NCBI RefSeq assembly: GCF_000244875.1
Contig: NC_016791.1
Span: 3,415,001 to 3,479,000 of the forward strand
Length of the DNA stretch: 64,000 nucleotides
From: Clostridium sp. BNL1100
Lineage (GTDB): Bacteria; Bacillota; Clostridia; Acetivibrionales; DSM-1351
Reading direction: 5' to 3'
How positions within the stretch are numbered: the first letter of the stretch is position 1; each line of letters starts with the position of its first letter. The notes under the pieces are model-generated. The model did not search any database, was not told the origin of the DNA, and saw only the letters and a program-made list of their open reading frames with translations. This document shows positions 61,899 to 64,000 of the stretch, piece by piece. The position numbers and the translations under genes were made by a program.

Positions 61899-62882
61899 AT
61901 GCTACAAAAATCTTTAAGTTTGATTATTACCAAAAAATGTACAGCTGATTGTGACATCTGTTGTTTTTCCTGCTCACCTCACGTTGAGGATAAAATGCCG
62001 TTGGAAGATGCACTCAATTATATTGATCAAGCTTCCCAAATCCAACAATTTACTGCTGTGGGAATTTCAGGCGGTGAGCCTTTTCTATATTATAATGATC
62101 TTATAGAAATTTTGAAAAGATGCAAATCTTTAAATTTAGGCTTTTCATGTTCTACCAATAGTTTTTGGGCAGCTACAATCGATAATACCAGATTATTTCT
62201 TAAGCAGCTAACTGATATTGGCTCTCTTACGTTAAATTTAAGTATTGATGAATTTCATTCTAAATATATACCCTTTCAAAATATAAAAAATGTTCTTAAA
62301 GTCGCAAAGGAGTTTTCTAATCTGTCTATTTTATTGGGTTGTGTTTGTACAAAAACAAGTAAAAAGTTACACGATATACTTGAATATTTAGGAGATGATA
62401 TTATGGGTTATTATATAGCCTCATCTCCATGTTTACCTGTTGGTAATGCAGAAACCCGCATTAAACCGGAAGATTTATTCATATTTGAAAATTCAATAGA
62501 CAAAAAGTGTTCCGGCTTATCCCACTTGGTTGTTATGCCGGACGGAAGTACTTACCCTTGCTGTTACCAGGGCGGCTTCACTCCTGCATTATATTTAGGT
62601 TCCGCAAAGGAGTTGCCTTTAACTGAAATAATAAAGAATTTTAACGGAAATATGTATTGTAGAACACTTGAAAACCATGGAGTTAAGTGGTTCGTTGATA
62701 AAATACATGAAAATAATCTGCCAATTAAACTTAAAAACGGAGGATATGTAGGCATTTGCGATGTTTGCCATACCTTATTTCATGACCCTGAATATTTAAA
62801 ATATTATGAGCCGTTTTTAGATATAGAAATGTATAACATCATACAAAGAGAGTTGGAAAAAGACGCTGTCATGGGAGGTTAA
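61899..62882 (+). CDS. Radical SAM enzyme with SPASM-like C-terminus
   Basis: This ~327-residue enzyme has the radical SAM CX3CX2C motif in KKCTADCDICC (residues ~12-22 from the second Met). SAM-binding GISGGEPFLYY follows (~52). The C-terminus has extra Cys in KKCSG, YPCCYQGG, MYCRT and GICDVC, a SPASM/twitch-like pattern for auxiliary clusters. Enzymes of this kind modify RiPP precursors (thioether or C-C links, epimerisation). I chose ATG 61899 over 61890 because GTAGGA is correctly spaced. The GGGAGG site for the next gene lies in its last codons. The modification made cannot be told from sequence. Confidence 0.87.
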   Translation: MLQKSLSLIITKKCTADCDICCFSCSPHVEDKMPLEDALNYIDQASQIQQFTAVGISGGEPFLYYNDLIEILKRCKSLNLGFSCSTNSFWAATIDNTRLFLKQLTDIGSLTLNLSIDEFHSKYIPFQNIKNVLKVAKEFSNLSILLGCVCTKTSKKLHDILEYLGDDIMGYYIASSPCLPVGNAETRIKPEDLFIFENSIDKKCSGLSHLVVMPDGSTYPCCYQGGFTPALYLGSAKELPLTEIIKNFNGNMYCRTLENHGVKWFVDKIHENNLPIKLKNGGYVGICDVCHTLFHDPEYLKYYEPFLDIEMYNIIQRELEKDAVMGG

Positions 62883-63395
62883 ATGGACACATACAACCAG
62901 TATCAATACATATATGCACTAACAACTAAGGAAAGAGTTGAAGCATTTTTAAATGCAAACATGGATGTTTCTGAGGACCCGATAATAATCGAAGAAAAGT
63001 GGTTCAATGTAAAAAGTCTGGTAGGAAAGGACTCATTGGATAAAAAACTTGATTATATGGGTATAACTTATGACCAGTTTGCTTTCTCCATTAAAGATTT
63101 CAATAGTTTTGAATCCGACATTCTATACGATTATCTTAAGGAAAGCAAATGGTATAAAAAATATCAGGAAATTATGCTGGACTTCGGCAATTCATATAAA
63201 TCCGAAAACGTCGTCAACGAACAATTGATACTTCCATTTATAAGATACATAGAAAAAACTATATCTGGTAAAACTTTTAAAAACTTGCAGATTGATGCGG
63301 GTGTATTAATTACTTTTAGTCCAGAGTATTGCAATTCAATTAAACAAGATTACATGGAAATGCTTAATCATAGAAATGGGAGAATACAAAAATAA
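62883..63395 (+). CDS. LanM lanthipeptide synthetase, N-terminal piece
   Basis: This 170-residue frame starts directly at the stop of the radical SAM gene behind GGGAGG. It reads like the beginning of a LanM: a helical region with KWFNVKSLVGKDSLDKKL, KWYKKYQEIMLDFG, and then LPFIRYIEKTISGKTFKNL where LanM proteins have their P-F-x-x segment. It stops at 63393-63395 in an A-rich stretch. The continuation lies in the +1 frame (next feature). This is either a frameshifted LanM or a split enzyme. Alone it lacks the dehydratase active site. Confidence 0.7.
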   Translation: MDTYNQYQYIYALTTKERVEAFLNANMDVSEDPIIIEEKWFNVKSLVGKDSLDKKLDYMGITYDQFAFSIKDFNSFESDILYDYLKESKWYKKYQEIMLDFGNSYKSENVVNEQLILPFIRYIEKTISGKTFKNLQIDAGVLITFSPEYCNSIKQDYMEMLNHRNGRIQK

Positions 63396-64000
63396 AAACT
63401 CATTAAATGGTGAGGATGGAAACTCCAGATATCTTGACTTTCTTAATAAAAATTACAAGACCCCTGACCAAATAGAAGAATTTTATTGTAAGTATCCTGT
63501 ACTGGCAAGATTAATAGTACAGAAAATGCTTGATCTGACTCTGGAAACAGAGCGAATGTTAGATAATATAGATTTAAATTTTCAAAGTATCAGCAATACT
63601 CTAAAACTGAAAAGTGCTCATATTACAGAAATCCACGGTTCACAGGGTGATACCCATAAAAGGGGTAAATCTGTTGCAAAGCTGGTTCTTGATAATGGAC
63701 AGGTTTTTATTTATAAACCACGCAACTCTGATATTGAAAGAGCCTTCAACAAATTTGTCCAGTATATTAATGAAAACAGCAATTTAATGGATTTATACAT
63801 TAACAAAGTGTATTATGCAAAGGATTTTACTGTTGAAAGTTATATAGAGACCGAACCCTGCTATACGCTTGACGAGGTAAAGGAATTCTACTACAGGTTT
63901 GGTGAAATGCTTGCATTAACAAGCCTTCTTCAGGGTACTGATTTTCATAGTGAAAACGTAATAGCTTTTAATAAATATCCTGTTATTGTTGACTTTGAAA
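63376..64000 (+). CDS. LanM lanthipeptide synthetase, dehydratase part, cut by window edge
   Basis: This frame is open to the right edge (208 codons). It continues the LanM N-terminus: YCKYPVLARLIVQ (where LanMs have the YPVLARL motif), then HGSQGDTHKRGKSVAKL and VFIYKPRNSDIERAF (kinase-like dehydratase core with GD-x-H-x-x-G and YKPR). Near the edge it reads LQGTDFHSENVIAFNKYPVIVDFE (TDxHxEN and the DxE metal site). These match the DUF4135 dehydratase domain; the LanC cyclase half would lie beyond the window. ATG 63376 overlaps the previous stop by 20 bases and has no upstream ribosome site, so separate translation is doubtful. Confidence 0.85.
   Translation, partial: MGEYKNKNSLNGEDGNSRYLDFLNKNYKTPDQIEEFYCKYPVLARLIVQKMLDLTLETERMLDNIDLNFQSISNTLKLKSAHITEIHGSQGDTHKRGKSVAKLVLDNGQVFIYKPRNSDIERAFNKFVQYINENSNLMDLYINKVYYAKDFTVESYIETEPCYTLDEVKEFYYRFGEMLALTSLLQGTDFHSENVIAFNKYPVIVDFE

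Noticed and set aside
63376-63395. Programmed frameshift in LanM as an established mechanism
   Set aside because: A five-A run is short and no supporting stem-loop is obvious; error, mutation or split gene are equally likely, so it is listed only as an open question.

Overview
The window comes from a low-GC, mesophilic, cellulosome-producing clostridium of the Ruminiclostridium type (R. cellulolyticum / R. papyrosolvens neighbourhood). The main evidence is the minus-strand GH5 endoglucanase at 9208-10632. Its N-terminal half and C-terminal dockerin read almost like CelCCA/Cel5A of R. cellulolyticum as I remember it. A second dockerin protein (CotH type) and AT-rich intergenic DNA with strong AGGAGG ribosome sites fit. 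I see no tRNA, rRNA, CRISPR array, insertion sequence or prophage.

Layout. 1-3.9 kb: a PadR/HAAS regulatory pair running off the left edge, a flavodoxin-ferredoxin protein and a solitary nucleotide-sugar dehydrogenase. 3.9-11 kb: dockerin-CotH protein, a small effector-domain protein, a two-gene MBL-fold module and dockerin Cel5A. 11-13.4 kb: metG behind a T-box leader. 13.4-19.5 kb: a 1557-residue secreted protein (alpha/alpha repeats, two beta-propellers, PKD, Fn3) with two Mtd_N-like proteins upstream in the same direction. 19.7-22 kb: tag, an MBL hydrolase and a duplicated PPC-like secreted protein. 22-25 kb: a Fur-boxed FecCD-type iron ABC importer. 25-27 kb: rfbB and a decayed SurA-N gene.

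27-38 kb: one long minus-strand operon under a HutC-type GntR regulator. It encodes a BMP-family nucleoside importer followed by isochorismatase-family hydrolase, PfkB kinase, uridine-phosphorylase-like enzyme, BtpA, iron alcohol dehydrogenase and an orphan TrpA-like protein. It looks like import and stepwise breakdown of a nucleoside or nucleoside-like compound by a pathway I do not recognise. 39.5-44.5 kb holds a second, purely transport BMP operon.

44.6-58 kb: a ten-gene minus-strand operon starting at LacI-type palindromes and ending at a strong terminator. It holds a CUT1 sugar importer, two paralogous TIM-barrel isomerases, an erythritol/threitol-type dehydrogenase, a ribulokinase-like FGGY kinase, a glycerophosphodiesterase, an MgtC protein and a HAD phosphatase. 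Divergent to it are the LacI regulator and an FAD oxidoreductase. This reads as polyol catabolism, possibly fed by a phosphodiester-linked polyol.

58-61.3 kb: an AraC/GyrI-like regulator and an arsR-permease-thioredoxin-arsC operon with two matching operator palindromes. 61.5-64 kb: the left part of a RiPP cluster, with a 60-residue precursor-like peptide, a radical SAM enzyme and a LanM lanthipeptide synthetase. The LanM is split by a reading-frame change and cut by the window end. This cluster and the 27-38 kb operon are the best candidates for undescribed biology.
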